Made by a program: the position numbers and the translations under genes
Source: an uncultured Chitinophagaceae bacterium
GTDB lineage: Bacteria; Bacteroidota; Bacteroidia; Chitinophagales; Chitinophagaceae
Assembly: GCA_903841915.1 (NCBI GenBank)
Contig: CAIMKO010000409.1
Location: 1 to 8,003, forward strand
DNA: 8,003 bases
Direction of reading: 5' to 3'
The notes under the pieces: generated by a model
Databases searched by the model: none
Seen by the model: only the letters and a program-made list of their open reading frames with translations
Told to the model about the DNA's origin: nothing
Shown here: positions 1 to 6,509 of the stretch, one piece after another
Layout: every line of letters begins with the position of its first letter
Numbering within the stretch: position 1 is the stretch's first letter

Positions 1-1462
1 CATCTTTTGCAGCAGTGGTAATGCTTTTCAGACATTCACTCACTTTGTTGTTATCTCTTTTGCTTTTTAATACAATTAATTTTTCGATCTGTAATTGTCT
101 GATACTGTCATCAATCTTAAAGCCTGGAATAGGTGCTTCTTTATCAACCGTAAACTTATTTACTCCCACAATAATTTTACTCCCGTTTTCAATATTACGT
201 TGATATTCATAAGCGCTGCGTGCAATTTCATCCTGCATAAAACCCTGTTCAATCGCATTGACACTTCCCCCCATGGCATCCATTTTATTGACCAATTCCC
301 ATGCTTTTTGTTCTACTTCATCAGTCAAATTTTCTATGAAATAACTTCCGGCCAATGGATCAACTGTATCGGGTGCCCCACTTTCAAATGCAACGATCTG
401 TTGTGTTCTTAATGCAATTCGCGCAGCCTGTTCTGTTGGTAAACTCAATGCTTCATCATAACCATTGGTATGCAGGCTTTGAGTACCTCCTAAAACGGCA
501 GCTAATGTTTGAATCGTTACTCTGCAAATATTATTTAGCGGTTGTTGAGCAGTTAATGTAGCGCCGCCTGTTTGCGTATGAAAGCGAAGCATCATTGCTT
601 TTTCATCTGTAGCTCCCAAGTCTTTCATCATCTTGGCCCACATTCTTCTGGCAGCACGAAACTTAGCAACCTCTTCAAATAAATTATTATGGGCATTGAA
701 AAAAAAGGAGAGACGCTTACCAAATACATTTATATCTAAGCCTTTGTCCAGTGCAGCTTTAACATATGCCTTTCCATTACTGAGTGTGAACGCGATCTCC
801 TGCACAGCAGTACTTCCAGCTTCTCTGATATGATAGCCTGAAATGGAAATGGTATTCCATTTGGGAAGATCTTTTGCACACCATTCAAATATATCGGTGA
901 TGATGCGCATCGAAGCTTTTGGTGGATAGATATAGGTTCCTCTTGCTGCGTATTCCTTTAAAATATCATTTTGAATGGTTCCCGAGATCTTTTTCAGATC
1001 AGCACCCTGTCTTTTTGCCAATGCAACATAAAAAGCCAGTAAAATAAATCCGGTAGAATTAATCGTCATGGAGGTGGAAACATTTTCCAGCTTGATATCC
1101 TTGAATAAACGCTCCATATCTTCAATACTATCGATGGCAACGCCTACTTTACCTACTTCACCTTCTGATAATTCATGATCACTATCGTAACCGATCTGTG
1201 TGGGCAGATCAAATGCAACACTTAATCCGCTTACTCCCTGTGATAATAAATAATGATAACGTTTATTACTTTCTTCCGCAGTAGAGAAGCCTGCATATTG
1301 ACGCATCGTCCACATCTTTCCTCGGTACATATCAGATTGTACACCACGTGTGTAAGGGAACTCACCGGGCAATTCTGTTGACGGTTGACTATTGACGGTT
1401 GACGGTGAATAAACCTCTTTGATCTCAATTCCGGAATCGGTAAATATTTTCTTGTCGGACAT
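1..1462 (-). CDS. Methylmalonyl-CoA mutase catalytic (large/alpha) subunit, C-terminus beyond the window
   Basis: This enzyme interconverts methylmalonyl-CoA and succinyl-CoA using adenosylcobalamin, in the cytoplasm, linking propionate, odd-chain fatty acid and branched amino acid breakdown to the TCA cycle. The frame is open from ATG at 1462 to the left edge: 487 codons plus one base, with no stop. I recognise PYTRGV (residues 36-41), WTMRQYAGFSTAEESN (51-66), SVAFDLPTQIGYDSD, GTIQNDILKE, YIYPPKASMRII, SISISGYH (to 211), RLSFFF, TQSLHTN and DTVDPLAGSYF. Counting against remembered Propionibacterium numbering, Y56, Q164, R174 and H211 match Tyr89, Gln197, Arg207 and His244. Tyr89 and Arg207 are replaced by Phe and Gln in isobutyryl-CoA mutase, so methylmalonyl specificity is favoured. 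The stop is not visible, so I cannot tell whether this is a short subunit of about 520 residues needing a separate B12-binding protein or a long form. The short N-terminal lead favours the short form. A 7-bp repeat lies inside residues 20-29. Confidence 0.95.
   Translation of the reverse strand, partial: MSDKKIFTDSGIEIKEVYSPSTVNSQPSTELPGEFPYTRGVQSDMYRGKMWTMRQYAGFSTAEESNKRYHYLLSQGVSGLSVAFDLPTQIGYDSDHELSEGEVGKVGVAIDSIEDMERLFKDIKLENVSTSMTINSTGFILLAFYVALAKRQGADLKKISGTIQNDILKEYAARGTYIYPPKASMRIITDIFEWCAKDLPKWNTISISGYHIREAGSTAVQEIAFTLSNGKAYVKAALDKGLDINVFGKRLSFFFNAHNNLFEEVAKFRAARRMWAKMMKDLGATDEKAMMLRFHTQTGGATLTAQQPLNNICRVTIQTLAAVLGGTQSLHTNGYDEALSLPTEQAARIALRTQQIVAFESGAPDTVDPLAGSYFIENLTDEVEQKAWELVNKMDAMGGSVNAIEQGFMQDEIARSAYEYQRNIENGSKIIVGVNKFTVDKEAPIPGFKIDDSIRQLQIEKLIVLKSKRDNNKVSECLKSITTAAKD
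1377..1404. repeat. Four tandem 7-bp repeats (GTTGACG) inside the mutase gene
   Basis: On the plus strand GTTGACG, GTTGACT, ATTGACG and GTTGACG follow one another without spacing, and GTGAAT then decays from the pattern. The period of 7 is not a multiple of 3, so the encoded stretch (residues 20-29 of the mutase, within SPSTVNSQPSTE) is not a repeated peptide. It lies in the linker just before the conserved PYTRGV block, so the frame is kept and no catalytic element is touched. I have the impression of similar TTGAC heptamers between genes in related genomes, but that is memory and not shown here. Confidence 0.75.
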
Positions 1463-1524
1463 ACAGCAATTTTTCTTTTGTAAAAGTATCGATTAAGTCA
1501 GGGTAGAAGATGACAGAAGTCATG

Positions 1525-2034
1525 CTACAATAGCTTTCTGGCTTCGTAACTGATAGCCTCACTCACCAATTCGTGAAGATTTCCTTTTGTATCATTCATC
1601 AGGTATTCCAATAACAACTTGTTCAGATCAGTACCTGTAGCTTCCGGCGATAGTGTACTTGCATATTGATTGATGATGAGCATGGTTTGTTCTTTCAGGC
1701 TCTTAGCGGCATTCCATGCAGCTGCACTCACATAAATTTGCTGCGTGATATTATAATCAAACTCTTGTTTGATGGTTTGTATTAGGAGCATTTGCATTTC
1801 TCTGGCACTGATCCCGCTTTGATTCATCCGGGAAATCAGATTGGGTAATGCGATCCTGTCAACCAACAGGGTTAATCTTTCATATGCCTGCAATTGCATT
1901 TGATGTGAACCGGGATTCGTTTTTTCAGGCGTTTCTTTTGCCTTATTTTTTTTATTCCACTTATATAAAACAAAAAAAGATCCGATCGTGAATATCACCA
2001 TACTGACCGTAAATAAAATACTTAAAGGATCCAT
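1525..2034 (-). CDS. Membrane-anchored protein of unknown function (169 aa)
   Basis: I do not recognise a function. The protein starts MDPLSILFTVSMVIFTIGSF and has one hydrophobic segment at about residues 5-25, followed by KWNKKNKAK. The positive-inside rule therefore puts the rest in the cytoplasm. A short charged linker (about 26-45, with PEKTNPG) leads to a mostly helical domain of about 120 residues rich in Gln, Leu and Ala, with no cysteine, no metal-binding pattern and no nucleotide-binding loop. ATG at 2034 is chosen because it precedes the membrane segment and lies 15 bases downstream of a -7-like box. The stop TAG is 62 bases from the mutase start with no terminator between, so co-transcription with the mutase is likely. 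It looks like a conserved Bacteroidota protein. A role in the mutase pathway would be inference from position only. Confidence 0.8.
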   Translation of the reverse strand: MDPLSILFTVSMVIFTIGSFFVLYKWNKKNKAKETPEKTNPGSHQMQLQAYERLTLLVDRIALPNLISRMNQSGISAREMQMLLIQTIKQEFDYNITQQIYVSAAAWNAAKSLKEQTMLIINQYASTLSPEATGTDLNKLLLEYLMNDTKGNLHELVSEAISYEARKLL

Positions 2035-2049
2035 TGGTTTGATTTTCTA

Positions 2050-2057
2050 CAAAAATA
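2050..2057 (-). promoter_or_regulatory. Bacteroidota -7 box for the 169-aa gene
   Basis: The minus strand reads TATTTTTG, an exact match to TAnnTTTG. It ends 15 bases before the ATG at 2034, implying a leader of about 10 nt. No clear TTG is seen at the expected -33 position, so the call rests on the -7 box and its placement. Confidence 0.5.
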
Positions 2058-2128
2058 ACTGAAACAGGCAGTAGATAATCTTTTCCTTTCCCGAAAATAA
2101 AGCCTGTTATTCTACATGAATTGATCTG

Positions 2129-2136
2129 TATTTTTG
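2129..2136 (+). promoter_or_regulatory. Bacteroidota -7 box for the Fe-S carrier gene
   Basis: TATTTTTG matches TAnnTTTG exactly and ends 18 bases before the ATG at 2155. The -33 region holds GTTATT instead of TTTG. Together with the minus-strand box at 2050-2057 it makes the 120-base intergenic stretch a compact divergent promoter region. Confidence 0.5.
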
Positions 2137-2154
2137 CAGTAATATTGAAACATT

Positions 2155-2499
2155 ATGGAAACAGCGATAAAAACACCGGTTTCGTTTACCCTTTCGGCAA
2201 TTAACGAAATAAAGCGATTAATGAATGAGGAAGGATTTGATAAGTCCCAAAAATTAAGAGTAGGTGTTAAGGGTGGTGGATGCAGCGGTATGACCTATGT
2301 ATTAGGATTTGAAGCCCCGCAAGCAGATGATGAAGTATATGAATTTGAATCCATTCCTTTTGTAATGAATAAAAGCCATGAATTGTATTTATACGGAATG
2401 CAAATTGATTGGCAGGGAGGATTGAACAGTCGTGGTTTTACTTTCAGCAATCCCAATGCAAGCAAAACCTGTGGCTGCGGAACTTCTTTTGCGGTATAA
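2155..2499 (+). CDS. A-type iron-sulfur cluster carrier (HesB/IscA/ErpA/SufA family)
   Basis: This is a small cytoplasmic protein of 114 residues, the usual length for the family, that receives Fe-S clusters from a scaffold and passes them to apo-proteins. The three family cysteines are present: C43 in GVKGGGCSGMTYVLGF, and C106 and C108 in KTCGCGTSF near the C-terminus. The lead FTLSAINEIKRLM and the NSRGFTFSNPNA stretch also fit. ATG at 2155 gives a normal N-terminus and lies just downstream of a -7 box. No suf or isc genes are in the window, so sequence alone does not decide between IscA, SufA and ErpA, and no symbol is given. It stands as a single transcription unit: the gene to its left is divergent and the porin gene to its right is convergent, with 9 bases between the two stops. 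Confidence 0.95.
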   Translation: METAIKTPVSFTLSAINEIKRLMNEEGFDKSQKLRVGVKGGGCSGMTYVLGFEAPQADDEVYEFESIPFVMNKSHELYLYGMQIDWQGGLNSRGFTFSNPNASKTCGCGTSFAV

Positions 2500-2508
2500 T
2501 TATTCTTA

Positions 2509-3831
2509 TTATAACTCGTAATGAAGTCTTAAGGCCAATATATGAACAGGGCCACGATCTTTGTTATATGCAGGGTGAGTGATGAGTTGATAATCCGGAC
2601 TGATAAATAATTTCTTGATCACATTCCAAGAATAATATATCTCTGCTATTTGTTCTGAACCATAATTCAGTTTTCCATCTCCAATGAGAAATCCGTAACC
2701 ACCTGCTGCCAGATAATTTTTATGCGGGTCAGATAATCCGTTTGCCACGAAGGCAATGCCTAAATGATCATTCTTTCTCTTCCATATGTCACCATCAATG
2801 TGTAATCCAGTAGCAAAGCTTCTATCAATTTCGGTAAAAGCCCAGGTTTCATTCTGGCCGTCATTCCTGCTATAATTAATGTAATGATGTATTTTATTGA
2901 AATGGTTATCAATACTGATATACCAGCCCTTCTTATCTCTGGCATACTCCCTTGTTGCAGTGATATCCGGCGCTTTATTTAATTGTATCCCTTGCTTAAC
3001 GGAAAGATCATAATTGCCCATATTGGCTTTGTTCAGGTATAGACCAAGCGATGCACATGTATAAACAGTTTCACTGAAGTGCAGTAAATTTTTCTTTTCA
3101 AATTCGATCACAACGCCCATTGCATTATTCCACTTAAACTCAAGATCCGGGCCGTTCGCTTCTATAGGAACTGTAGTTAATGCTGTACGAATATGAAAAT
3201 CATGATAAATAAATTGCAAAACTGAACCCATGGTATAGCCTCTTGTGTTGGCAGGGTAATCCCAAGCGCCACTACCCATCAAACTCCAGTTTAAAAACTG
3301 TGTTCTCGGGTCATTGCTTATTTCTGATGCATCGAAAAAATCTGCAAGACTGAATTTTCCTGCAATCACAGAAATATAGTCTGCATGTTTTGTTTCTTTG
3401 ATCTGATTGATATCATCATCAATGGCTTCTTTTCTGTCGGATAAAGGAAATTGCTGCTCTACATACAAACGAGCAATGAAGGGGTGCGGAGCAGGATCAC
3501 CCACTCTATAAATTTCTCCATTAGGGAAACCGGCTACTCCCAGCGTTTTGCTCAAACCCTTTCCTCCGGCGGCTTCGGGATTGAATATGATGTAAGTATT
3601 CTTAAAAGCTTTATATGCAAAAAAAAAGGTGGTAGTAAATGATGTTGCAACCGGTTCACTGGGTAATAAACTGTTGTTTCCTGTATAAGGTGCGTGAAAA
3701 TTAAAATGATATTGCGGGATTAGTGTAGCCTGTGCATGAATGGAATATCTTTTTCCTGTTGGCAAAGAATCTTGTGCAATAGCTATCTCAGCTGATGCCA
3801 ATAAAAATAATATTTTTATGAATGATTTCAT
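2509..3831 (-). CDS. Carbohydrate porin, OprB family (outer membrane)
   Basis: The 440-residue protein begins with a signal peptide (MKSFIKILFLLASAEIAIAQ, probable cleavage after residue 20), so it is exported. The mature part alternates polar and hydrophobic residues with many aromatics, as in outer-membrane beta barrels. Stretches I associate with OprB-type porins are QATLIPQYHFNF (34-45), FNPEAAGGKGLS (83-94), GFPNGEIYRVGDP (101-113), AGKFSLADFFD (157-167), DPRTQFLNWSLMGSGAWDYP (174-193) and NTRGYTMG (195-202). The family lets sugars diffuse across the outer membrane; substrate specificity cannot be read here. The C-terminus is LRLHYEL, close to a barrel-assembly signal but ending in Leu instead of an aromatic residue. 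It is divergent from the channel homologue at 3997. No SusC/SusD pair or sugar-use operon adjoins it. Family confidence is high; sugar selectivity is inference. Confidence 0.88.
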   Translation of the reverse strand: MKSFIKILFLLASAEIAIAQDSLPTGKRYSIHAQATLIPQYHFNFHAPYTGNNSLLPSEPVATSFTTTFFFAYKAFKNTYIIFNPEAAGGKGLSKTLGVAGFPNGEIYRVGDPAPHPFIARLYVEQQFPLSDRKEAIDDDINQIKETKHADYISVIAGKFSLADFFDASEISNDPRTQFLNWSLMGSGAWDYPANTRGYTMGSVLQFIYHDFHIRTALTTVPIEANGPDLEFKWNNAMGVVIEFEKKNLLHFSETVYTCASLGLYLNKANMGNYDLSVKQGIQLNKAPDITATREYARDKKGWYISIDNHFNKIHHYINYSRNDGQNETWAFTEIDRSFATGLHIDGDIWKRKNDHLGIAFVANGLSDPHKNYLAAGGYGFLIGDGKLNYGSEQIAEIYYSWNVIKKLFISPDYQLITHPAYNKDRGPVHILALRLHYEL

Positions 3832-3848
3832 TGATTTTTTGGGGTGTG

Positions 3849-3856
3849 CAAAAATA
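3849..3856 (-). promoter_or_regulatory. Bacteroidota -7 box for the porin gene
   Basis: The minus strand reads TATTTTTG, an exact TAnnTTTG match ending 17 bases before the porin ATG at 3831. A TTG lies 23 bases upstream, slightly farther than the usual spacing of about 19-21, so the -33 element is uncertain. Confidence 0.5.
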
Positions 3857-3867
3857 GGGGCAAGGGG

Positions 3868-3922
3868 TTAGAATGCTTTCAATTATTATTACATTATTGT
3901 TGCATTTTTTAGTTGATTCTAA
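3868..3922. promoter_or_regulatory. Inverted repeat between the divergent porin and channel promoters
   Basis: TTAGAAT at 3868-3874 and ATTCTAA at 3916-3922 are perfect 7-bp inverted copies 41 bases apart. A nested AATGC (3872-3876) and GCATT (3902-3906) pair lies inside. The right arm abuts the putative -33 element of the channel gene; the left arm falls just upstream of the porin -7 box. This is a possible operator pair, but short AT-rich arms can arise by chance. Confidence 0.25.
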
Positions 3923-3953
3923 TTTGTAAAAAACTGAATTAACCTTAGTTTTT
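3923..3953 (+). promoter_or_regulatory. Putative promoter of the channel homologue
   Basis: TTTG at 3923-3926 is followed 19 bases later by TAGTTTTT at 3946-3953. This matches the Bacteroidota -33/-7 pair (TTTG and TAnnTTTG) except for the last base of the -7 box. It is the best two-part promoter match in the window and implies a leader of about 35 nt before the ATG at 3997. Confidence 0.5.
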
Positions 3954-3996
3954 CTGTTACTGTCAAATCACTATCTTACTTAAATAAAAATACCGC

Positions 3997-4965
3997 ATGA
4001 AAAAAGTACTGATCCCGATTTTCCTTTTTATTCTATATACTTTTTGCTTTGCAGATAAAACCTTTGCTCAAAAAGCAAGACCGGATACGGTTCATACCGG
4101 TATTTACATTAACAGCATCTATGATATTGACTTCAAACAAAAAGAATATACAGTTGATTTCTGGCTTTGGTTAAAATACAAAAACAAAGCTTTCGATTTT
4201 ATACAGAACCTTGAAATACCACAAGCAAAAACAGTTAGTAAATCATTTTCAACGGTAGATTCATCTGATGGAAAAATATATTTACTGATGAAACTTCAAT
4301 GTGTGATGAAGGATTCCTGGAAGATCGGGAATTTTCCATTTGACCGGCAGAAACTGAGATTAACTATTGAAAACTCTCAATTCACATCTGACAGCTTGGT
4401 CTTTGCCGTTGATACAGTGGGTAAACAATTTGACCCTCGTTTTACTTTAAATGGATGGGAAGTTGACAGTTTTACAGTTTCCCCAGGAAAAAAGGTTTAT
4501 GAAACAGCATTCGGTGATCCAGCACTTGCCAAACCGCATTCCGAATACAGCACATTTAGAGTTAAAGCAGAAATTACCCGCGAAGCAATGGGTTTATTCT
4601 GGAAACTTTTTCTGGGAATGTATGTGGCATTTCTGATCGCATATGTTTGTTTCTATATTCATGCCGACGGGATTGATTCAAGGTTTGGTTTGAGTGTGGG
4701 CTCATTATTTGCAGTGATCGGTAATAAATATATTGTTGATTCTTCTTTGCCTGAATCCACTTCTTTTACATTGGTAGATACTTTGCACGGGATCACTTTA
4801 TTTGTGATCATTGCAGTTATCACTTGTACTGCTTATTCTTTAAAATTGGTGAAACAAAATAAAGCAGAGAAAGCTCATAAATTTGATATGGTTGCTGCAC
4901 AGGTTATACTTGTGATCTATGCTATTCTGAATCTATGGTTCATTTCAAAAGCCAATATGCGTTGA
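3997..4965 (+). CDS. Prokaryotic pentameric ligand-gated ion channel homologue (Cys-loop/GLIC superfamily)
   Basis: The 322 residues show the full order of this superfamily. There is a signal peptide (about 1-25, ending TFAQ), an extracytoplasmic beta domain of about 170 residues, and four membrane helices: M1 about 199-221, M2 229-250, M3 262-285, M4 298-317. The clearest signature is FPFDRQ at 113-118, the centre of the Cys-loop. The two disulfide cysteines are absent, as in other bacterial members. VHTGIYINSIYDID (32-45) with YTVDFWLWLKY (51-61) fits strands beta1-beta2, and LP at 251-252 fits the M2-M3 loop. The M3-M4 link is short, as in bacterial channels. The family forms homopentameric pores in the inner membrane gated by a ligand or protons; ligand and ion selectivity cannot be read here. 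Oddities are no proline in M1, no WxPD motif, and Gly at several predicted pore positions. It is divergent from the porin and convergent with the pectate lyase gene. Confidence 0.78.
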   Translation: MKKVLIPIFLFILYTFCFADKTFAQKARPDTVHTGIYINSIYDIDFKQKEYTVDFWLWLKYKNKAFDFIQNLEIPQAKTVSKSFSTVDSSDGKIYLLMKLQCVMKDSWKIGNFPFDRQKLRLTIENSQFTSDSLVFAVDTVGKQFDPRFTLNGWEVDSFTVSPGKKVYETAFGDPALAKPHSEYSTFRVKAEITREAMGLFWKLFLGMYVAFLIAYVCFYIHADGIDSRFGLSVGSLFAVIGNKYIVDSSLPESTSFTLVDTLHGITLFVIIAVITCTAYSLKLVKQNKAEKAHKFDMVAAQVILVIYAILNLWFISKANMR

Positions 4966-5039
4966 TGCTATTATAGCTAGCGCTTCTGCAGAATAAACAA
5001 GTGAATGATACTTATAGGAATATTTCCATGGTCATCAGA

Positions 5040-6221
5040 TCATTGGATGGCCCATTTTTGATGCCAGGCTTTGTACTTATTTAATACCTCTTGCGGTTTA
5101 TAAGTGTACCAACCATAACCATCACGTCTTTCTCTTTCTACTTCCGCCAATGAATACACTACTTTACTATCTCTGTTGCAGAACAGTGGTTTATGTGTGC
5201 CTATTTCATAGTAACGTGTCCAGATGGGTGGGGCTAAAGAATCATTCACAACAATTCGATCTGTGCTGGATGTCCTGAATTTATACACTGTTTTTTCTGC
5301 AGGAATTGTTTTTACCCTAGTGCCTTTGATGGCGGACTCTTCAAACCATTGAACGGCGCTTTCAATGGCATGGATGATATTTTTGTTGGGATCATTGATC
5401 TTCATTAAAAACAACACCACACCTGCACCTTCGGCATTACAGATACTTGGCGGTTCAAACTTTCTAGCCCAAGCAGGTTCTAAGGAAACTTCATCGTATT
5501 GCTGACACCAAGCTGTTAGTTTGTTGCTGTCTTTTATCTGTGTTTTTAATATGCAGTCGATCCCTTTTGTAAAAGACATTTTTATTTTTTGCTTTGTTGT
5601 TGCATCAACAAATGAATATTCAGGTTGATCATCAAGTATATTTTTAAATACTTCCATAATGCCGATGAATGCATCATCATTAAAAGTGATGCACCTACTG
5701 TAATCTTTTTGCAGGGGATAATACTGTGGCCATCCGCCGTTATCGTATTGTGCAGATAACATATAATCGATCCCTTTTAAACAGGCATCTTTATATTTAT
5801 CAATACTTGTAGCGGCGTATACGCTTGCCAGATATTCCACCTGCGTATAGGAAGTGCCATTATCAAATGTGGTGTGAAGGTCATTTTTAGCAGCAATGAG
5901 TTTAACTTTTTGTTCTTCTGTTAAGATGGCCGTGATATCATAATTCTTTGGCCATCCGCCATTGTTCTTTTGGTAGAGTAAAATATTATCTGCAATTCCT
6001 GTTATTTGTGTTGGTTTATATTTTGGTTGATTGGGGACAGGACTAACAATCTTATCATTATCTGAAATGTCATACCAGTGATGTGATGCATCCTGAAACG
6101 GACTTAGATCTATTGCTTTGTATTCGGCCGGTATTCCTTGCGAATAAATGGTAGAAGACAAGCAAAACAGGGAGAGAAGTATCAAGTAAAAGGATAATTT
6201 GCAAGCTTTGGAATTTTTCAT
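5040..6221 (-). CDS. pelA: Secreted pectate lyase, polysaccharide lyase family 10 (PelA type)
   Basis: The enzyme cleaves polygalacturonate by beta-elimination with calcium, outside the cytoplasm. The 393-residue protein has a signal peptide (hydrophobic about 10-25, ending IYSQ at 28) and a single catalytic domain of the alpha/alpha type. PL10 hallmarks are NGGWPKN (87-93), FDNGTSYTQVEYLA (119-132), NGGWPQYYPL (161-170), TFNDDA (179-184), WCQQYDEVSLEPAWARKFEPPS (238-259), WTRYYEI (334-340) and CNRDSKVVYSLAEVERERRDGYGWY (348-372). From memory of Cellvibrio Pel10A, D120 and D182 fit its active-site aspartates (Asp389 and Asp451, also 62 apart), and R253 fits the catalytic Arg524. No carbohydrate-binding module, SusC/SusD pair or other pectinase gene adjoins it, so it looks like a lone gene. 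ATG at 6221 is required for the signal peptide. Its promoter should lie in the 21-bp repeat region upstream, since the ahcY terminator separates the two genes. Confidence 0.93.
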   Translation of the reverse strand: MKNSKACKLSFYLILLSLFCLSSTIYSQGIPAEYKAIDLSPFQDASHHWYDISDNDKIVSPVPNQPKYKPTQITGIADNILLYQKNNGGWPKNYDITAILTEEQKVKLIAAKNDLHTTFDNGTSYTQVEYLASVYAATSIDKYKDACLKGIDYMLSAQYDNGGWPQYYPLQKDYSRCITFNDDAFIGIMEVFKNILDDQPEYSFVDATTKQKIKMSFTKGIDCILKTQIKDSNKLTAWCQQYDEVSLEPAWARKFEPPSICNAEGAGVVLFLMKINDPNKNIIHAIESAVQWFEESAIKGTRVKTIPAEKTVYKFRTSSTDRIVVNDSLAPPIWTRYYEIGTHKPLFCNRDSKVVYSLAEVERERRDGYGWYTYKPQEVLNKYKAWHQKWAIQ

Positions 6222-6230
6222 TGCATAAAG

Positions 6231-6452
6231 TTAATAGGATGCATTAGCATCTTTCAAGCTGTTCACCGATGATTTCCCGTCCTTCGCATTTCGGATCTTT
6301 AGAAATGCTTTATTTCTTATACGCAAAGCTTGATTTCCTGGTGGAAATGGGATATTTCTTGTACGCAAAGCCTCATTTCCTGGTGTAAATACGGTATTTC
6401 CTATACGCAAAGCTTCATTGTAGGGAAACATTGCAGCATTGTAAGGATACAT
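6231..6452 (-). CDS. Doubtful 73-aa ORF made largely of heptapeptide repeats
   Basis: This frame reads through most of the 21-bp array, so its first 50 residues are heptads ending in Asn (FPYN, RIGN, TPGN, RTRN, PPGN, RIRN). It then runs into KDGKSSVNSLKDANASY, and its stop is 9 bases before the pectate lyase ATG. No signal peptide, known domain or promoter is visible. Differences between like units (GAA/GAG/CAA, ATA/ACA, GGA/AGA) are mostly amino-acid changing, which argues against selection on a protein. One more array unit upstream contains an in-frame TAG. It could be a translated upstream ORF of pelA, but an accident of the repeat is more likely. Confidence 0.2.
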   Translation of the reverse strand: MYPYNAAMFPYNEALRIGNTVFTPGNEALRTRNIPFPPGNQALRIRNKAFLKIRNAKDGKSSVNSLKDANASY

Positions 6453-6500
6453 TGCCTTAATCTATGGATACATTGATCCATTGTAAGGATACAATGCTAG
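6272..6500. repeat. 21-bp tandem repeat array (nine exact-length units plus degenerate tail)
   Basis: Units begin with ATT at 6312, 6333, 6354, 6375, 6396, 6417, 6438, 6459 (here AAT) and 6480, each exactly 21 bases. Type A (ATTTCYTRTACGCAAAGC plus three bases) is at 6312, 6354 and 6396. Type B (ATTTCCTGGTGKAAAT plus five) is at 6333 and 6375, so A and B alternate as a 42-bp higher-order repeat. Type C (ATTGTARGGAWACATTG plus four) is at 6417, 6438 and 6480, with 6459 a diverged copy. A 24-base unit at 6288 and a 16-base remnant at 6272 form a degenerate tail. On the minus strand each unit is seven codons ending AAT (Asn). The array fills the space between the ahcY terminator and pelA. No transposase, target duplication or CRISPR-like spacer is present. 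Confidence 0.9.
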
Positions 6501-6509
6501 ATTACCTAA

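Noticed and set aside
1231..1428. 65-aa minus-strand reading frame antisense-phased within the mutase gene
   Set aside because: It is an out-of-frame shadow of the mutase coding sequence, and its HRQPSIVNRQQ stretch is only the 7-bp repeat read in another frame.
1481..1488. TACTTTTA on the minus strand as a separate promoter for the mutase
   Set aside because: It misses the final G of TAnnTTTG and has no TTG at -33. Co-transcription from the upstream gene is simpler.
2495..2513. AT-only inverted repeat TATAAT...ATTATA between the convergent stops of the Fe-S carrier and porin genes
   Set aside because: A six-pair stem of A and T with a seven-base loop is too weak to call a terminator, and such matches are common in AT-rich DNA.
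4966..5039. Terminator between the convergent channel and pectate lyase genes
   Set aside because: Only short palindromes (TTCTGCAGAA, GGAATATTTCC) are present, with no GC-rich stem followed by a T-run on either strand.
6238..6251. GATGCATTAGCATC hairpin just before the pectate lyase start
   Set aside because: The stem is only five pairs and has no T-run or conserved partner. It may affect translation, but nothing in the sequence shows this.
6272..6500. CRISPR array
   Set aside because: The repeats are directly adjacent without unique spacers, unit sequence drifts, and no cas gene is near.
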